Positions 15,112-25,179 of a DNA stretch of 41,526 nt are shown here, in pieces. The stretch comes from Candidatus Methanoperedens sp. (GTDB taxonomy: Archaea; Halobacteriota; Methanosarcinia; Methanosarcinales; Methanoperedenaceae). How positions within the stretch are numbered: the first letter of the stretch is position 1; each line of letters starts with the position of its first letter. The notes under the pieces were generated by a model, which worked only from the letters and a program-made list of their open reading frames with translations, was not told the DNA's origin and ran no database searches. The position numbers were made by a program, and so were the translations under genes. Location: contig JAPMTS010000013.1 of NCBI GenBank assembly GCA_026552955.1, forward strand, positions 2,465-43,990, in the 5' to 3' direction.

Positions 15112-15570
15112 CTAAACAAATTCTATTGCGCCTGTAGGGCACGGGTCTATGCAGGCATAACATAATACCCTGCTTTTCCCAAAGCGTCTGCATTCTTTAA
15201 TATTCGAAGCAATGACTTTTCCATCAACGACTTTGAAAATCACTTTATCATTTGTTGGAGCACACCCCATACCTGCGCCATGCGGGTCGTTGGCTACGTC
15301 CACAGGGCATGCAACAACGCAATTCCCGCAGCCTGTGCATAATTCAGGGTGTACTATCAGACCTGTTTCCTCTGCCCCCGCTGATGGCAAAAGCAGTGAT
15401 TCCAATTTCTCTTTTTGAGGCTTGAAATTCACCTCAAGGAGAGGCGTGCATGCTGCAACATTCTTTTTTCTTCCAAGCAAGGCAACCGCAAATGCCATAC
15501 ATGTGGATTCCCCACATTTCTTGCAGTTGGTTCTGGGTAAAAGCTGATATAGCTCCATAACTGTAACCAT
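15112..15570 (-). CDS. Fe-S protein: corrinoid-protein-type cluster plus ferredoxin domains
   Basis: A 152-residue iron-sulfur protein. Residues about 8-45 match the [4Fe-4S] domain found in the CdhE/AcsC corrinoid protein and RnfB (NCKKCGESTCMAFAVALL, last Cys about residue 41). The rest is a two-cluster ferredoxin: CTGCGNCVVACPVDVA, then CYACIDPCPTGAIEF. It begins the fwdB-fwdD operon (7-bp gap to fwdB) and is most likely the electron-transfer subunit, in the place of FwdG. The extra corrinoid-type cluster is not part of a minimal FwdG. Start could also be the ATG at 15558. Confidence 0.8.
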   Translation of the reverse strand: MVTVMELYQLLPRTNCKKCGESTCMAFAVALLGRKKNVAACTPLLEVNFKPQKEKLESLLLPSAGAEETGLIVHPELCTGCGNCVVACPVDVANDPHGAGMGCAPTNDKVIFKVVDGKVIASNIKECRRFGKSRVLCYACIDPCPTGAIEFV

Positions 15571-15667
15571 AGGTCGAGAATTGATTTTATAAAGGGATAT
15601 ATTTTTCTGGCATTATGATTTTCGAAAGTAAAAAATATAAATAGTATGAATCACTAATAATAATATT

Positions 15668-15949
15668 ATGAAAGTAGTTTTCAGAATTATTGGCTCCGAG
15701 GAAGACCTCAAAGACGTTGAAGGGAAAGAAGAGAATGTACATTTCTGTTTCAGGCCATCTGAAAAAAACGTATTCGAACTGGTAACCAAGACACCAAAAT
15801 TGAAAAGAATACAATTGCCTTCATCTTACCAGAAAACAATTTCAAATACCACAAAAACACTTCTAAAAATGAAAAATATAAAACTTTTGACCGGGGATAT
15901 ATGGGGTCACAGGACAGATATTGACAGGTTTGCAGAGATAGAAGTTTGA
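15668..15949 (+). CDS. DUF1699 family protein
   Basis: A 93-residue protein with the DUF1699 pattern known from methanogens: VHFCFRPSEKNVFELV, QLPSSYQKT and the end LLTGDIWGHRTDIDRF. No biochemical role is known. It is convergent with the HemK2 gene and divergent from the Fe-S/fwd operon. Its presence supports a methanogen-related host. Confidence 0.8.
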   Translation: MKVVFRIIGSEEDLKDVEGKEENVHFCFRPSEKNVFELVTKTPKLKRIQLPSSYQKTISNTTKTLLKMKNIKLLTGDIWGHRTDIDRFAEIEV

Positions 15950-15972
15950 ATTCGGGGGTAAATGATTTTGAC

Positions 15973-16590
15973 TCATTTCCTGGTTTTAGTGGCTACTATT
16001 ACAACAAGTTGTTCAAAATGGAATCTCTCTTTGTTCAATTCTTCAATATGAAACCCAAGCGACTTCACCTTTGATTTTACTGCTTCTATTCCGGTAAGTG
16101 AGGATATAAGCATCAATATCCTTCCATTTTCAAGGAGATTGGAACCGGCTTCCTCAAGAAATCTGTTGATAATTTTCCTGCCGTTGTATCCACCGTCCAA
16201 TGCGATATTGATCCAGCCTGTTGTTCTTTCAGAATCATCAGTAGGAAGATAGGGCGGATTGAATATTATAATGTCAAATTTACCTTTAATACTTTTTAAT
16301 AAGTCTCCCCTTATTGCTTCTATGCCATTGTCTCTTGTGCATTCAACTGCATAAGGATTGATATCGATGCCTGTGATCTTTGCACGTGTATTCTTTTTGA
16401 TCACAGCACAGATTATCCCGCTTCCACACCCTACTTCCAGGATATTTTCCGAATTCTTAATAATTGACAAAGCTGCCTCTGCCAGAAGAAAGGAATCTTC
16501 AGCAGGTTCATAGACCTTTGGTGTGAATTTGATCGTTGTATTTCTATAGAGCATTTTCATTGGAAGTGCTGATTGTTTTTTTCCTCTCAT
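15973..16590 (-). CDS. HemK2/PrmC-type protein methyltransferase
   Basis: A 205-residue class I SAM methyltransferase. VYEPAEDSFLLAEAA is the typical archaeal HemK2/Mtq2 N-terminal block; ILEVGCGSGIICAVI is the SAM loop; FNPPYLP is the NPPY motif that positions a glutamine (or lysine) amide. Homologues methylate the GGQ glutamine of release factor aRF1. ATG 16590 or 16560 are both possible starts. It does not look part of an operon. Confidence 0.85.
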   Translation of the reverse strand: MRGKKQSALPMKMLYRNTTIKFTPKVYEPAEDSFLLAEAALSIIKNSENILEVGCGSGIICAVIKKNTRAKITGIDINPYAVECTRDNGIEAIRGDLLKSIKGKFDIIIFNPPYLPTDDSERTTGWINIALDGGYNGRKIINRFLEEAGSNLLENGRILMLISSLTGIEAVKSKVKSLGFHIEELNKERFHFEQLVVIVATKTRK

Positions 16591-16645
16591 AATACTAATG
16601 CTATAAAATATTTATAATGTATGATAGTGATAAAATGTGATAACT

Positions 16646-16657
16646 CTTAAATATATT
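16646..16657 (+). promoter_or_regulatory. Promoter of the cdh operon
   Basis: CTTAAATATATT is a good archaeal box A. Transcription would start near 16675-16680, giving a leader of about 112 bases before cdhA. Confidence 0.45.
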
Positions 16658-16690
16658 GATGTAAATTAGGGTACAGCGAGTAAATAAGAG

Positions 16691-16746
16691 TTGAATGATT
16701 CAAATAGCATTGGTAAATTATATTATCCTATGAGGTAGTGAGGATA
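16691..16746 (+). promoter_or_regulatory. Structured leader of the cdh operon
   Basis: TTGAATGATTCAA (16691-16703) is an exact dyad just after the predicted start site. TATCCT (16724-16729) pairs with AGGATA (16741-16746) across an 11-base loop. Both lie in the predicted cdhA leader. cdh operons of Methanosarcina are known to have long, regulated leaders; the role here is inferred. Confidence 0.35.
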
Positions 16747-16790
16747 GGAAAGAAATTCATCCAGACAAATGCAAGCAGTGGAGATAATAA

Positions 16791-19163
16791 ATGACCCTAA
16801 AGAAAGGAAGTTTTGTAATAGAAGAATTGGAGAATGTCCAGATAAATATAGGTAAAATTGGCGCAAAAGAAGAACAGATTGCAGAGGGACCTACCCCCAG
16901 GCCGGAAATAATTGGTCTACGGAACTGGGATTACCGCATCCTTGACCGATATAACCCTGTATATACTCCGACGGGTGATACATGTGATTACTGCACATAT
17001 GGTAAATGCGACCTTACGGGGAATAAGGAGGGAGCGTGTGGAATAGATCTTGAGGGACAGTCAGCACGACAGGCACTAATGACAAGTATTATGGGTGCTG
17101 CATGCCATTCTGCTCATGGGAGGCACCTTCTCAACTATCTCATAAAGAAGTATGGAGAAGACTTCAAAATTGATGTCGGGCCAAGTAACCTGCAGGCACC
17201 TCTGACTGAAACGATTATGGGGATACAGCCAAAGACAATTGGAGATTTTATCCCGGTTCTTGAATATGTTGAAGAACAACTTACACAACTTATTGCTATC
17301 ACAAATACAGGCCAGGAAGGTTCTTCCCGTGACTTTGAATCAAAAGCGCTCCATGCCGGAATGCTCGACCTGCTCGGTATGGAGGTCGCTGATATCATCC
17401 AGATATCCTGTCTCGGATTCCCAAAATCTGATGAAAAAGCCCCGATGGCAGAGATAGGCATGGGAATACTTGATCCCAAGAAACCCGTTGTTATATGCGT
17501 TGGGCATAACATTGCAGCTCCGGCATACATTCTTGATAACATGGACAAGAATGGATTATTCGATAAAATAGAGATTGCAGGATTATGCTGTACCGCACAC
17601 GACATGACCCGCTATAATAAGACGGCGAAGATCATCGGTTCCATGAGCAAGGAACTTAAATATATCAGGTCGGGAATACCCGATGTGCTGGTCACGGACG
17701 AACAATGCGTAAGAGCTGATATCCTGAAGGAAGCTCAAAAACTTCACATCCCTGTGATTGCCACGAACGAAAAGATCACATATGGATTACCGGACAGGTC
17801 AAATGACAGTGTTGATGAGATCATTGATGACCTTGTGAGCCAAAAACAATCAGGAGCAGTGCTTCTTGATTTTGAGAAGATCGGGGAGCTGGTTCCTAAA
17901 CTTGCTATGAAGATGGGGGCAATAAGAAAAGCCAAAGGATTGACTGCGCTTCCGAATGATAATGAATTTAAGAAACTTGTGGCAAAGTGTACAAAATGTC
18001 TCCAGTGCACAAAGGATTGCCCACAGGGCCTGCCTATTTCGGATGCTATGACAGCAGCAGTGAATGGCGATTTTTCGCTTTTTGAGACATTACATGATAA
18101 GTGTGTTGGATGCGGACGATGTGATTACAGCTGCCCTGCGGGAATACCGATATTAAATGTTATCGAGAAGGCTTCACAGCGCGTGATACGAGAAGAAAAA
18201 GGGAAAATGAGAATTGGAAGAGGACAAATCGGAGATCCCGAGATACGTGAGGAAGGGCGCAATCTTGTTCTTGGAACAACGCCCGGAGTTCTTGCTTTTG
18301 TAGGCTGCGGGAATTATCCGGACGGTACAAAGGATGTTTATGATATCGTTGAAGAGATGATACAGCGCAGTTATATCATAATTTCTTCCGGATGTGCTGC
18401 CATGGATATCGGGATGTTCAAGGATAAAGAAGGAAAGACCCTTTATGAACGCTATCCCGGAAGATTTGTAAAAGGCAATCTCCTCAATACGGGTTCATGT
18501 GTTTCAAATGCACATATAGCCGCAACAACTATCAAAGTGGCTTCGATATTTGCGGGAAGAAAGACAAAAGGGAATTGGGAAGAGATCGCTGATTATGTAA
18601 TGAACAGGGTTGGAGCTGTAGGAATAGCATGGGGAGCTTACTCGCAGAAAGCTTTCGCCATCGGAACGGGCTGCAACAGGCTTGGCATTCCGGTTGTTGT
18701 CGGGCCGCATGGTACAAAATACAGGCGGGCATTTATCGGGAAACCTTATAAGAAAGATGACTGGAATGTACTGGACGGAAGGGACGGCTCGGTCGTTAAT
18801 GTTGAACCGGCGCCGGAACATCTCATGATAACTGCTGAAACAAAAGATGAGGTCATGCCGCTCCTTGCCAAACTCTGCTTCAGGCCAAGCGATAACAGCC
18901 TTGGGCGGGCTATTAAACTGACCCATTATATTGAACTCAGTGAAAAATACCTGAAAAAGCTGCCGGATGACTGGCATATTTATGTGCGAAATGAAGCTGA
19001 CCTTCCCGTGGCAAAGAGAGAACCGCTTATGAAATTGCTGGAAGAGAAGGGATGGAAGATAGATTGGGAAAAGAAGAAGATAATTGAAGGGCCGCTTCGC
19101 AAAGTTGATGTCTCCTTCCAGCCTACCAATGTTCCACGTCTTTGCAAGGAGGTCAAGAAATGA
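16791..19163 (+). CDS. cdhA: CO dehydrogenase/acetyl-CoA synthase alpha subunit
   Basis: The 790-residue Ni-Fe-S CO dehydrogenase subunit, close to the usual length of about 800. Visible: N-terminal cluster cysteines [13 protein letters not shown]...ACG; the [14 protein letters not shown] block; [12 protein letters not shown]; two ferredoxin-type motifs [14 protein letters not shown] and [14 protein letters not shown] that are specific for the archaeal enzyme; and C-cluster segments [18 protein letters not shown] and IGTGCNRLG. It interconverts CO and CO2 for carbonyl-group synthesis. Ribosome-binding GGAG precedes ATG. ATGA overlap with cdhB. Confidence 0.96.
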   Translation: MTLKKGSFVIEELENVQINIGKIGAKEEQIAEGPTPRPEIIGLRNWDYRILDRYNPVYTPTGDTCDYCTYGKCDLTGNKEGACGIDLEGQSARQALMTSIMGAACHSAHGRHLLNYLIKKYGEDFKIDVGPSNLQAPLTETIMGIQPKTIGDFIPVLEYVEEQLTQLIAITNTGQEGSSRDFESKALHAGMLDLLGMEVADIIQISCLGFPKSDEKAPMAEIGMGILDPKKPVVICVGHNIAAPAYILDNMDKNGLFDKIEIAGLCCTAHDMTRYNKTAKIIGSMSKELKYIRSGIPDVLVTDEQCVRADILKEAQKLHIPVIATNEKITYGLPDRSNDSVDEIIDDLVSQKQSGAVLLDFEKIGELVPKLAMKMGAIRKAKGLTALPNDNEFKKLVAKCTKCLQCTKDCPQGLPISDAMTAAVNGDFSLFETLHDKCVGCGRCDYSCPAGIPILNVIEKASQRVIREEKGKMRIGRGQIGDPEIREEGRNLVLGTTPGVLAFVGCGNYPDGTKDVYDIVEEMIQRSYIIISSGCAAMDIGMFKDKEGKTLYERYPGRFVKGNLLNTGSCVSNAHIAATTIKVASIFAGRKTKGNWEEIADYVMNRVGAVGIAWGAYSQKAFAIGTGCNRLGIPVVVGPHGTKYRRAFIGKPYKKDDWNVLDGRDGSVVNVEPAPEHLMITAETKDEVMPLLAKLCFRPSDNSLGRAIKLTHYIELSEKYLKKLPDDWHIYVRNEADLPVAKREPLMKLLEEKGWKIDWEKKKIIEGPLRKVDVSFQPTNVPRLCKEVKK

Positions 19164-19726
19164 CACCGAAAGCCCAGGTTATGGGACAAAATGAAGAAAA
19201 AGTGATAGATACCACCCGTCAGGCCGTACCGTTTAACACAGGAAATATTCCCGGTCCGAAAATGGCGCGCGCTGTGATGCCTGCCGTACCGGGGAAAATG
19301 CTTGCAAAGGCAAAGCGCCCTCTTCTGATAGTTGGTTCTGAAATTGATGATCCGGATGTTCTTGCAAGGGTTGTCATGCTGGGGAAAACAGGAATACAAA
19401 TCGCCTCGGTGGGAGACTCTTACAAATACCTTGGGGATAAGGGACTTGATGCCCATTATATGAATATGCATGCGCTAATGTCATATATTTGCGACCCCCA
19501 GTGGCCTGGACTTGACGGAAAAGGCGGATATGACCTCGTAGTCTTTTTCGGGATAACCTATTATTATGCATCCCAGGCAATATCAGCTCTTAAGAATTTC
19601 TCCAAGATCAAAGTGATATCGATAGATAAATACTATCATCCCAACGCGGATATGTCATTCGGCAATCTCAAGAAGGATGTGTTCATCGAAGCGCTTGATG
19701 AAGTCATAGAACAGTTACCAAAGTAA
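19160..19726 (+). CDS. cdhB: CO dehydrogenase/acetyl-CoA synthase epsilon subunit
   Basis: A 188-residue subunit that binds CdhA and is thought to help FAD-linked electron transfer. [14 protein letters not shown] and the [22 protein letters not shown] block are typical. The ATG at 19160 overlaps the cdhA stop and has a strong AAGGAGGT inside cdhA, so it is preferred over the TTG at 19142. It is followed 38 bp later by cdhC. Confidence 0.93.
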   Translation: MTPKAQVMGQNEEKVIDTTRQAVPFNTGNIPGPKMARAVMPAVPGKMLAKAKRPLLIVGSEIDDPDVLARVVMLGKTGIQIASVGDSYKYLGDKGLDAHYMNMHALMSYICDPQWPGLDGKGGYDLVVFFGITYYYASQAISALKNFSKIKVISIDKYYHPNADMSFGNLKKDVFIEALDEVIEQLPK

Positions 19727-19764
19727 AAAATTAATATGAAAAATAATTGAAGAGAACGATAATC

Positions 19765-21156
19765 ATGGCAAACGAATTTCCCTTTGAAATCTCACCAATG
19801 TTCGAGGGTGAGCGTGTACGAAAAGACGATATGTTTGTTGAACTTGCAGGACCAAAATCACGTGGATTTGAACTTGTAAGGGCTGCAGCATTAGATGAAA
19901 TAGATGATGGAAAATTTACACTCATTGGGCCTGACCTCTCAAAGATGGAGGAAGGTTCACGTCATCCTTATGCGATGATATATAAGATCGCAGGTAAACT
20001 GGTAGAACCTGACCTTGAGGCAATCGTGGAGCGGCGAAACCATGATTTTCAGAATTACATCCAGGGATATATGCACCTTAACCAGCGTTATGATGTCTGG
20101 GTGAGAATTAATAAAGATGCTATTAAAAAGGGATTAAATTCCTTTGAACAGATAGCTAAAGCCACAATGATGCTTTTTAAGAACGAATTGTCCTTTATAG
20201 AGAAAATCGAAGCAACCTATATAACTGATCCGGATGAAGTTGAAAAACAAAGAACAGATGCTATAAAGATCTATGAAGCAAGGGATGCAAGAACTAAGGG
20301 GCTCCATGACGAAGATGTGGATGTGTTCTATGGCTGCACATTGTGCCAGAGCTTTGCCCCCACAAATGCATGCGTCGTTACTCCTGACAGGATATCCCTT
20401 TGCGGCGCTATCAACTGGTTTGATGGCCGCGCTGCCGCCAAGGTTGATCCTGAAGGACCGCAGTTCGCCATTCCAAAAGGTGAAGTGATAGACGCCATCG
20501 GAGGAGAATATTCAGGTGTCAATGAGAAGGCTGTGGCGCTATCGGGTGGTGAATATTCGCGCATTAAGATACATTCATTCTTTGAGTATCCCCATACAAG
20601 CTGCGGGTGCTTTGAGGTCGTAGGATTCTATATCCCTGAAGTGGATGGAATCGGATGGGTAGACAGGGATTTCACAGGTATTGCCCCGAATGGTCTTGCT
20701 TTTTCCACAATGGCAGGACAAACCGGAGGGGGTAAACAGATAATCGGATTCCTCGGGGTTGGTGTGAATTATTTCCGCTCCCCGAAATTCATTCAGCCTG
20801 ATGGCGGATGGAACCGTGTTGTATGGATGCCAAAGAACCTCAAGGAAAAAATAAAAGCGGATATTCCTCCCGAACTTGTGGATAAATTGCCCACTGAAGA
20901 GAATGTTACTGATCTTAAGACCCTGAAAGAATATCTTGAGAAGAGCCAGCACCCTGTAATGCAGCGCTGGACAAAGGAAGAGGCTGTCGCCGAAGCAGAA
21001 ACGCCATCAGAGATGGCAGCACCCGGGTGGTCAATGCCATCGCCTTCCATGCCAGCAGGGATGCCCATGCAATTCGGTGGCGGGGGAACGAAGCTCAATT
21101 TCAAGAATGCCAGGATTTCTATTGAGCGCATCGTGTTCAAGGGCAAGGAGAAATGA
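19765..21156 (+). CDS. cdhC: Acetyl-CoA synthase beta subunit
   Basis: A roughly 463-residue subunit carrying the Ni-Ni-[4Fe-4S] A-cluster where CO, methyl and CoA combine. A-cluster ligands lie in GCTLCQSFAPTNACVV and, further on, TSCGCFEVVGF. FAIPKGEVIDAIGGEYSGVN is a family block. A Met/Pro/Ala-rich flexible tail joins the last conserved segment. The start is ATG 19765 (MANEFPFEI). Downstream cdhD and cdhE, which normally complete the operon, are absent; an unrelated beta-propeller gene follows. Confidence 0.95.
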   Translation: MANEFPFEISPMFEGERVRKDDMFVELAGPKSRGFELVRAAALDEIDDGKFTLIGPDLSKMEEGSRHPYAMIYKIAGKLVEPDLEAIVERRNHDFQNYIQGYMHLNQRYDVWVRINKDAIKKGLNSFEQIAKATMMLFKNELSFIEKIEATYITDPDEVEKQRTDAIKIYEARDARTKGLHDEDVDVFYGCTLCQSFAPTNACVVTPDRISLCGAINWFDGRAAAKVDPEGPQFAIPKGEVIDAIGGEYSGVNEKAVALSGGEYSRIKIHSFFEYPHTSCGCFEVVGFYIPEVDGIGWVDRDFTGIAPNGLAFSTMAGQTGGGKQIIGFLGVGVNYFRSPKFIQPDGGWNRVVWMPKNLKEKIKADIPPELVDKLPTEENVTDLKTLKEYLEKSQHPVMQRWTKEEAVAEAETPSEMAAPGWSMPSPSMPAGMPMQFGGGGTKLNFKNARISIERIVFKGKEK

Positions 21157-21244
21157 GGCACAGGTAAAGGGAGATTGTGGTATATTTTAAATTACAGCTT
21201 TAAAATGACAACGCAACATTTATCATGGTAAATAGATATATAAC

Positions 21245-22378
21245 ATGATAGGTTTTATGAAAGGATCACATATATTTATTTATTTTTTTTTAATATCGTT
21301 ATTTTCAGCGCCAGTTTCGGCTGACTTTATTATTGAAAACATATCTACTGCTAATATTACTGATAAGGATGTATGGAGTCCTGCTATAAGTCCGGATGGC
21401 AAAACTATCGCATATATTTCCTATGATAATTCTGGATATCAGCAGATTTTCACGATCAAGATAGATGGATCAAAGAAAAAACAGGTAACTACAGACCCAA
21501 ACAAGAAATGGGGAATTGAATGGTTAACAAATGAAATCTCATATATATCCTATGACAAAGATATAGAAAAAATATTCATTGTTTCATTGGATGGATCGAA
21601 AAGAAGGAAACTACTTAATGAAACTATCCGCCAGGGTAGAGAACTGGGAGGGAGTAGCCGTTTCTGGGGTGCAGGTTCGTGGAATCCCGAAAATAAAAAG
21701 ATATTATTTACATCACTGGGCAAAAATGGTTATGAAAAGATCTTTATAGCGAATATAGATGGAACCGGAAAAAAACAGTTCATTAATGACAATTCCCGCC
21801 AGTGGAATCCACGCTGGAGCCCTGATGGCAATTCCATCGTGTTTATCTCCGAGGACAACAAGTCACATGAGCAATTGTTTATGGTCAGTGCTGATGGCAC
21901 AGGTATGAAACAGATTACAACAGATGGTTTTAAGAAATCTGACCTTAATTGGGGAAAAGGTGGGATTCTTTTCATATCGACTGAAATCCAAAAAGCAAGC
22001 AGTGTAAAGATCTTTATCGTTAATCCTGATGGCTCAGGATATAGACGACTCATTGACCAGGGATTCAACCAGGAGAATCCGAGATGGAGCAGGGATGGTG
22101 ATTCCATTCTTTATGAAGATATCGACATTAAAGGTGTTAAATCAATCAAGATATTAAATCTTAAGAAACCTGAAACCGTATCCACGGTATCACCGGTAAT
22201 TCCGACAGTTACCATAACGAGTACGCCCATTCTCACAGAAATGCCTTTAATTGAAGAAACACCCACGGAAAGTCCTTTGGAGGGAACAGTATTATCTCTT
22301 GTGCTCATATTGGGTGTGATCGTTATAATAATGCTGGCTATCCCCTGGATATCAAATTTCTTGTCAAAGAATAAATAA
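21245..22378 (+). CDS. Secreted TolB-like beta-propeller protein with C-terminal membrane anchor
   Basis: A 377-residue protein: signal peptide (about 5-26), six or so PD40/WD40-like blades with repeated WSPDG/WSRDG and GTGKKQ motifs, a Pro/Thr-rich stalk (about 310-345), and a C-terminal hydrophobic helix followed by NFLSKNK. It resembles TolB-type periplasmic propellers but the archaeal function is unknown; it likely displays a ligand-binding domain outside the membrane. It is 88 bp after cdhC and has its own AT-rich upstream region. Convergent with the CorA gene. Confidence 0.8.
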   Translation: MIGFMKGSHIFIYFFLISLFSAPVSADFIIENISTANITDKDVWSPAISPDGKTIAYISYDNSGYQQIFTIKIDGSKKKQVTTDPNKKWGIEWLTNEISYISYDKDIEKIFIVSLDGSKRRKLLNETIRQGRELGGSSRFWGAGSWNPENKKILFTSLGKNGYEKIFIANIDGTGKKQFINDNSRQWNPRWSPDGNSIVFISEDNKSHEQLFMVSADGTGMKQITTDGFKKSDLNWGKGGILFISTEIQKASSVKIFIVNPDGSGYRRLIDQGFNQENPRWSRDGDSILYEDIDIKGVKSIKILNLKKPETVSTVSPVIPTVTITSTPILTEMPLIEETPTESPLEGTVLSLVLILGVIVIIMLAIPWISNFLSKNK

Positions 22379-22379
22379 T

Positions 22380-23501
22380 TCACTCCACTGTTGGCATCAA
22401 TCCTTTCTTTTTGAAGAACCAATATGAACTCCATGTTGCGATTACTGTCGATAGAATAATTAGTATTAAATACCAGCCTCTATCTTCCGGTCCCATATTG
22501 AAAGCAGAATTTCCAAAAACAGTTGCAATTGTATTCGGGACAAGCACGGCAGTTCCCAGGATTGTTAGCCAGGTCATGACAAGCGCCATCCGGTTATTTA
22601 ATATCTGGAGCTGGTTATTGTATATACTTTGTAATACCTCAAGTCCCGATGCAAGCACATCGGACATGTGTTCACTCAGGGCAATATGCCTGTTGACATC
22701 ATCTGACAGGATTCCCATCCTGGCAAGCAATTTCGGGCTGTCGGTCATTAATTCGGCATCCCCGTGCCTTAGCGAATTCACTACATCAAGGGTAGCCCAG
22801 AGCGTATCCATATAGCTGATCAGTGCATGTTTCATGTTATGGATCTCAGGGGCGATCATTCCTCTTGGCATCAGTGGATCCGTCAGGATCTTGCTCAATT
22901 CATCCCCCTGGGCTTCAATTTGTCTTAGATGGTCAAAATTCCTGTTGATATTTTCATCGATAAGTCTTGTCAGGATTATTGTCAATTTATCTTCCAGCAT
23001 CAGATTTGGCTTTATTTTCCTCATAAAAGCGTCAGCATAGCGGGAAAGACGTATAAGACGGGTCACATTATCTTCATGTATTGTCACTATCAGGTCTTTT
23101 CTTATGAGCATCAAAAGGGGGCTGATAAGAACATCGAATTTCTTCACATTGACCGCAGGAAGCATCAATCCCATTTCAGTATCTCTATCTTCATAGGCAG
23201 AAAGATAACTTGACAAGAGAGTGGGCACAAGTGAAGAACTGAATCCCAGGGACATTGCAATTATCTCCGCGTCCTTTTTAATATCTTTTACAGGAAAATT
23301 TAGCCATGCCACAGAAGAATCTTTTAAGAAGGGAATGAAATCATGAGGATTTTCCCCTAATAATTTTAAAGGTCTTCCCCCGGATACAGGAAGCGCCACA
23401 CAGAAAGCCTGTTTGCTGTCAGAAGGGGTCTGTGGAATAACGCAAGATTCTTTTTTTTCTTCACCTAATGTATTAGTCTGAACAGGTTTTTCCTCATTCA
23501 T
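22380..23501 (-). CDS. CorA-family metal-ion transporter homologue, GMN motif altered
   Basis: A 373-residue protein with a long cytosolic part (helices about 170-290) and two C-terminal membrane helices (about 305-325 and 340-362), the CorA layout. The selectivity motif (Y/F)GMN at the end of helix 1 is replaced by FGNS. The loop that follows, PEDRGW, keeps the acidic character of the CorA extracellular loop. It probably transports Mg2+, Co2+ or another divalent ion, but selectivity may differ. GAGGGA before the ATG. Convergent with the beta-propeller gene; one base separates their ends. Confidence 0.8.
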   Translation of the reverse strand: MNEEKPVQTNTLGEEKKESCVIPQTPSDSKQAFCVALPVSGGRPLKLLGENPHDFIPFLKDSSVAWLNFPVKDIKKDAEIIAMSLGFSSSLVPTLLSSYLSAYEDRDTEMGLMLPAVNVKKFDVLISPLLMLIRKDLIVTIHEDNVTRLIRLSRYADAFMRKIKPNLMLEDKLTIILTRLIDENINRNFDHLRQIEAQGDELSKILTDPLMPRGMIAPEIHNMKHALISYMDTLWATLDVVNSLRHGDAELMTDSPKLLARMGILSDDVNRHIALSEHMSDVLASGLEVLQSIYNNQLQILNNRMALVMTWLTILGTAVLVPNTIATVFGNSAFNMGPEDRGWYLILIILSTVIATWSSYWFFKKKGLMPTVE

Positions 23502-23559
23502 AGTCCCTCTTTAATTCAGAATCATATATGCAATCAATCATATTTATGTATGCCTTGCT

Positions 23560-25026
23560 TCAGGTATATTTTTTACAGATTTTTGAACGTTTATCTGATG
23601 CCTTTTTTATCTTTTCGTAAGATCGTCGGATATCTTTTCTTACGACCAGGATATTTTTTTTGATAACAGCTATCTGCCGCTTTGTTTCAAGAGGGGATGG
23701 TCCTCCCTGGACCTGGCGTTTCCTGACATTATCCATCGGGTCAAGGGCCATCCTGACAGCTTTTTCAGTTAGGCCCTTATCACTTAATTTCTCATGTATT
23801 ATTTCCAATGAGATTCTGTCAAGGATCGAAATGGTTGGAGTTATTCCCGTCTTTGCAATCGCCCCCACAATATGGTGTGCGGTCCGAAAAGGAATACCGG
23901 TAGTCCGGACTATGACATCAGCAAGCTCTGTGGCGGTCATGAAACCTATATCAGTTGCCCTGGTCATAGCACCTTTTCTAACACTCATTGTTCCGATCAT
24001 ACCCCGGGCCATTCGAACCGAGGCCCGCACGGTCCTGACTGCGCGCCACAGGTGGGGTGTTGCTTCTTGAAGATCGCGATTGTAGCTATATGGAAGAGCT
24101 TTGCATATCGTAAGAACCGAAATGAGTGTTCCGTGAACAGTTCCGGTCTTTGCCCGCATGAGTTCGGCTATGTCGGGATTTTTTTTTTGAGGCATGATGG
24201 AGGATGTTGATGAATACCTGTCATCAAGTTCAATAAAACCGAATTCAGATGAACTCCACAATATCAGTTCTTCTGCCATGCTGCTCAGATTTGTCATCAT
24301 ATTGGAAAAACAGCTTATGCTCTCGATCATAAAATCGCGTGTACTGACTGCATCCATGGAATTTTCGAATGCCGAATCAAAACCAAGAAGTTCAGTTGTC
24401 CTTTTCCTGTCTATTTCAAAGCCCGTAGATGCAAATGCAGCGGCTCCGAGTGGATTCAGGTTGGTATGTCTGTATGCCGACCTGATTCTCTCAATATCAC
24501 GCATAAATGCATTCGCATGAGCAAGGAGATTGTGAGCAAGAGTGGTGGGTTGTGCATGCTGGGTGTGAGTGTACCCGGGCATTATCGTTTCATGATGTTT
24601 TCCAGCGGTCTTGATTAGCGTTCTCACAAGGTCTACAGCTTCCTCCATAAGACATAAGAGTTCCATCCTGAGGGTAAGACGTATGCATGTTGCAACTTCG
24701 TCATTGCGCGACCTTCCCGAATGCATCCTGCCGCCAGTGTCTTCACCTACCATTTCAATGAGGCGTGCTTCCAGGGCAATATGCACATCCTCATAAGATA
24801 TATCAAGGGCCGTTATGCCATCTTTTTGAATTTTTTCAAGTCCTGATAAAATGGCAGAACAGTCCAATTCAGATATTATTCCCTGTTCTTTGAGCATGAC
24901 AACATGGGCTTTATCAACATCAATATCGGCATTGAAAATCTGTTTATCAGCTTCCATTGATGATGTAAAGCGCATGATATCCTGGTCAGGTGTTACCTGA
25001 AGCCGCCCTCGTCTTAATATATTCAT
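23560..25026 (-). CDS. argH: Argininosuccinate lyase
   Basis: A 488-residue lyase that splits argininosuccinate into arginine and fumarate. Signature block SSIMPQKKNPDIAELM is present, as are GRMHSGRSRNDEVAT and TPGYTHTQHAQPTT-like (MPGYTHTQHAQPTT). Starts at ATG 25026 with AGAG before it. Single gene, divergent from the dys paralogue. Arginine is the upstream source of ornithine and agmatine for the polyamine genes to the right. Confidence 0.96.
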   Translation of the reverse strand: MNILRRGRLQVTPDQDIMRFTSSMEADKQIFNADIDVDKAHVVMLKEQGIISELDCSAILSGLEKIQKDGITALDISYEDVHIALEARLIEMVGEDTGGRMHSGRSRNDEVATCIRLTLRMELLCLMEEAVDLVRTLIKTAGKHHETIMPGYTHTQHAQPTTLAHNLLAHANAFMRDIERIRSAYRHTNLNPLGAAAFASTGFEIDRKRTTELLGFDSAFENSMDAVSTRDFMIESISCFSNMMTNLSSMAEELILWSSSEFGFIELDDRYSSTSSIMPQKKNPDIAELMRAKTGTVHGTLISVLTICKALPYSYNRDLQEATPHLWRAVRTVRASVRMARGMIGTMSVRKGAMTRATDIGFMTATELADVIVRTTGIPFRTAHHIVGAIAKTGITPTISILDRISLEIIHEKLSDKGLTEKAVRMALDPMDNVRKRQVQGGPSPLETKRQIAVIKKNILVVRKDIRRSYEKIKKASDKRSKICKKYT

Positions 25027-25083
25027 AAACTCTCTTTAATTCATGTCAACATTTATAAATATAGGGGCTGTGAATTCCCCTTT

Positions 25084-25104
25084 CCTTTCGGAAAGGCCCA
25101 TGGG
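25084..25104. promoter_or_regulatory. Adjacent palindromes between argH and dys paralogue
   Basis: CCTTTCGGAAAGG (25084-25096) is an inverted repeat, directly followed by the palindrome CCCATGGG (25097-25104). They lie in the 130-bp divergent interval. A TATA-like TTCTTAAATATC (25133-25144) for the right-hand gene lies about 30 bp downstream. They may be an operator for one or both genes. Confidence 0.35.
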
Positions 25105-25179
25105 TTAAATAATTATAGTACAGCTTCAGAAATTCTTAAATATCTACCTGCTTATTTGATTAATAGGAAATATCAGGGA

